From contig CM034599.1 of assembly GCA_020091685.1 (NCBI GenBank), forward strand, positions 40,907,279 to 40,971,278: 64,000 nt of DNA, written 5' to 3'. The translations under genes and the position numbers were made by a program. Origin of the DNA: Lutjanus erythropterus (taxonomy: Eukaryota > Chordata > Actinopteri > Lutjaniformes > Lutjanidae). Below are positions 62,333-64,000 of this stretch, piece by piece (position 1 is the first letter of the stretch; each line of letters begins with the position of its first letter). Under the pieces are notes generated by a model, which did no database searches, was not told the origin of the DNA, and was given only the letters and a program-made list of their open reading frames with translations.

Positions 62333-62743
62333 ATGAGGATAACTTTCTCGTGGAGGCTAGTGAAGTTTCTCACCGCCTCGGTCGTGCTGATCCTGTGTGC
62401 TCAGGTCCTACTGAGCAGGGTAACACTGAGTAAACATCCGCCAAAGCCTAGTCCCCTCCCTGCGGAGAAATACAGGCTCCTATCCCCTCAAACATACCGG
62501 TATGTCCTCAATCAGCCAGCTGTGTGCAGGGACAGAAGTCCATTTCTCGTTTTTATGGTCCCAGTGTCCCCTCTGGAGTCTGCAGCTAGGGAGGCCGTCA
62601 GGAAGACATGGGGGGCTCCAAGCCAGGACACCCTCACTCTGTTCTATGTGGGGCTCCCTGAGGGTGGACAGGTGTCCAGCGTTCAGGATCAGCTGGAGGA
62701 AGAGAGCAGGAGACACGCAGACGTCATCCAGATGGACTTCCAG
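62333..62743 (+). CDS. Beta-1,3-galactosyltransferase-like enzyme, N-terminal coding exon (partial gene)
   Basis: The 137 codons start at an ATG with A at -3. The product has a short basic cytoplasmic tail (MRITFSWRLVKF), one hydrophobic segment (residues about 12-27, LTASVVLILCAQVLLS) and a proline-rich stem, the layout of a type II Golgi glycosyltransferase. The luminal part has the family's start motifs: YRYVLNQPAVCRDRSPFLVF, then SAAREAVRKTWG, and finally RHADVIQMDFQ just before the family's DxYxNLTLKT motif. B3GALT-type enzymes add galactose in beta-1,3 linkage to GlcNAc or GalNAc. The exon ends at CAG/GTAGGA in phase 0. No continuing exon is seen before 64000, so the catalytic DxD part lies downstream. 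Many family members have one coding exon, so a split gene is notable. I cannot assign a specific paralogue. Confidence 0.8.
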
Positions 62744-64000
62744 GTAGGACTGTCACCATGCCACTAAACTTTGATACAGTATTAGTTGAGATGTCATTAT
62801 TTGTATCTGTATCTACCAGCCAATAGAATGATCTGTCTCTGTTCCTGTATCCTCCAGTGGACCAACATGGGACCTTACTTAAGAAAATATATGAAAATGT
62901 ATGAATATATGAATGATGAATGATGGGTCAGTTTCACAGACAAGGCCCAAACCTAGTCCCGGATTAAAGTGCCTGCTTAAGCTGTCCTAACTAACAGAGC
63001 CTTGCACAGACTTATCTTAAAAAAGTGATTTTAAGTGATTTAGTCCGTTCTGGATGCAAAACTGACTGCAAATAGGAGGATTAGAGTTAGTCTAGAACTA
63101 ATCTGAATCTTTAATTAATCCCTAAGGCAGGTTTGTCTGTGAGGGTACATGGACTTTTTGTAATGTTTAAATCAGGGGCCCCAAACTTTTTCTCCAAAAG
63201 TGAAATTTAATGGGCCACAGGTCACTGTGTGTACTGCTAAGATGCAAACTGTTGCAGAATCCAAGTTCCCTTTACTGACTGACTTTCTGTGCAAAGTGTC
63301 ACTCTGCCTTCTCTGCTCAGATTATGAAAGATAGTGAATAATTAGAATTAATCATCAGAATAATTAGTAATAATTACATATTTAAAGAGTTTAAGATTAT
63401 AGATTATTCATTGGAGAGGGCAGGTAAAGACAGACAGGAGAGGTAGAAGGGAGTAATGGTGGAAAGAGTACTGAAAATTTGCCCTGAAGTACAAGTACTG
63501 TTAGATTCCAAACAATTTACTCAATTACAAGTTAAAGTACTGGGGTTCTATAAGTACAAAGTATTTGTCTCAAAAGGTACAGTGAGGTTTCCATCCTCAC
63601 TAAAGTTTTTTGATAAATATTTTGCTTCTGCTGTTGTTTTGCATCAAAATTCACTTCTGGACTTTTTCTATTCCATTCTGGGTTTTTGTGAGCACCATTA
63701 GTTTCTTACCTTACTCCAAGACTCCATCATCCCCAGAGGGGACTTTGCCTCTCTATAGAGGACCAGAAGTGGGCGTGGTTTATACCAGAAGTGGGACGTT
63801 ACAAGTAGTTCATGCAGAAATGAAAATTCAGTCACTATCTACTCACTACTACTAGGAGACTTGGATTTCACCAGATGAGCAGTATGGAAGCATTTTTTGT
63901 CCGTATTCTGTTGCTGTTGTTGTGAAAACTGGTCACCATTCACTTCCATTGTTTGGGAGATTAAAGCTGTTTTCCTGTGAAACTCCAGAAGTGTTTTGTG
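62744..64000. other. Start of the galactosyltransferase-like intron; repeats to window end
   Basis: Contains a short TIR element (62925-63147), a hAT-like start at about 63456 (GGTGGAAAGAGTACTGAAAA) and, from about 63800, a copy of the repeat seen at 21930-22455. No continuing coding exon was recognised. Confidence 0.65.
62925..63147. mobile_element. Short MITE with GGGTCAGTTTCACAGACAA-type ends
   Basis: The left end GGGTCAGTTTCACAGACAAG and right end GGTTTGTCTGTGAGGG are partly inverse-complementary (ACAGACAA/TTGTCTGT). Internal AGTCCCGGATTAAA and TTAGTCTAGAACTAATCT text also mirror each other. Confidence 0.6.

Overview
This is vertebrate nuclear DNA, almost certainly from a ray-finned (teleost) fish. 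It has long introns with GT-AG junctions, many (GT)n, (TA)n and trinucleotide microsatellites, a 224-base assembly gap (19466-19689), and a teleost-style load of DNA transposons (hAT, Tc1, pogo, TTAA-type foldback MITEs) plus an L1-type retrotransposon. There are no bacterial operons, CRISPR arrays or rRNA genes, and I recognised no tRNA genes.

One gene fills most of the window. It is a complete tenascin-C (tnc) coding sequence on the + strand, from the ATG at 8485 to the TAA at 58489. I could join 22 coding exons with consistent phases. They total 5082 nt and give 1693 residues: signal peptide, cysteine-flanked coiled coil, one partial plus 12 complete tenascin EGF repeats (all in one 1221-nt exon), ten fibronectin type III (FNIII) repeats, and a C-terminal fibrinogen globe in five exons. 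Repeats 1-5 and 8-10 align in order with mammalian FNIII 1-5 and 6-8. Repeats 6 and 7 are single symmetric phase-1 exons in very large introns. They resemble the mammalian alternatively spliced A-type and D repeats, so the fish gene seems to carry a minimal two-repeat variable region. The integrin-binding RGD of FNIII-3 reads RGE here.

Bases 1-8401 are upstream sequence and/or the intron after a non-coding first exon; no coding gene was recognised there. Exon 2 probably begins at 8402 and carries a short 5' UTR. The tnc 3' UTR runs to about 59900, with a canonical AATAAA at 59875. After about 2 kb of repeat-rich spacer, a second + strand gene starts at 62333. It encodes the N-terminal part of a type II membrane beta-1,3-galactosyltransferase-like enzyme; its first coding exon ends at 62743 and the rest lies beyond the window.

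The introns hold most of the remaining structure: a hAT-like element with a perfect 8-bp target duplication inside an older repeat; a degenerate Tc1 transposase; a 795-bp pogo-like element with TIRs, TA duplication and a broken DNA-binding ORF; an antisense internally deleted L1; and several long inverted-repeat (foldback) MITEs. I did not find a previously undescribed biological system. The points most worth following up are the RGE substitution, the compact alternative-splice cassette, UG-repeat 3' splice sites, and the dated nested insertions.
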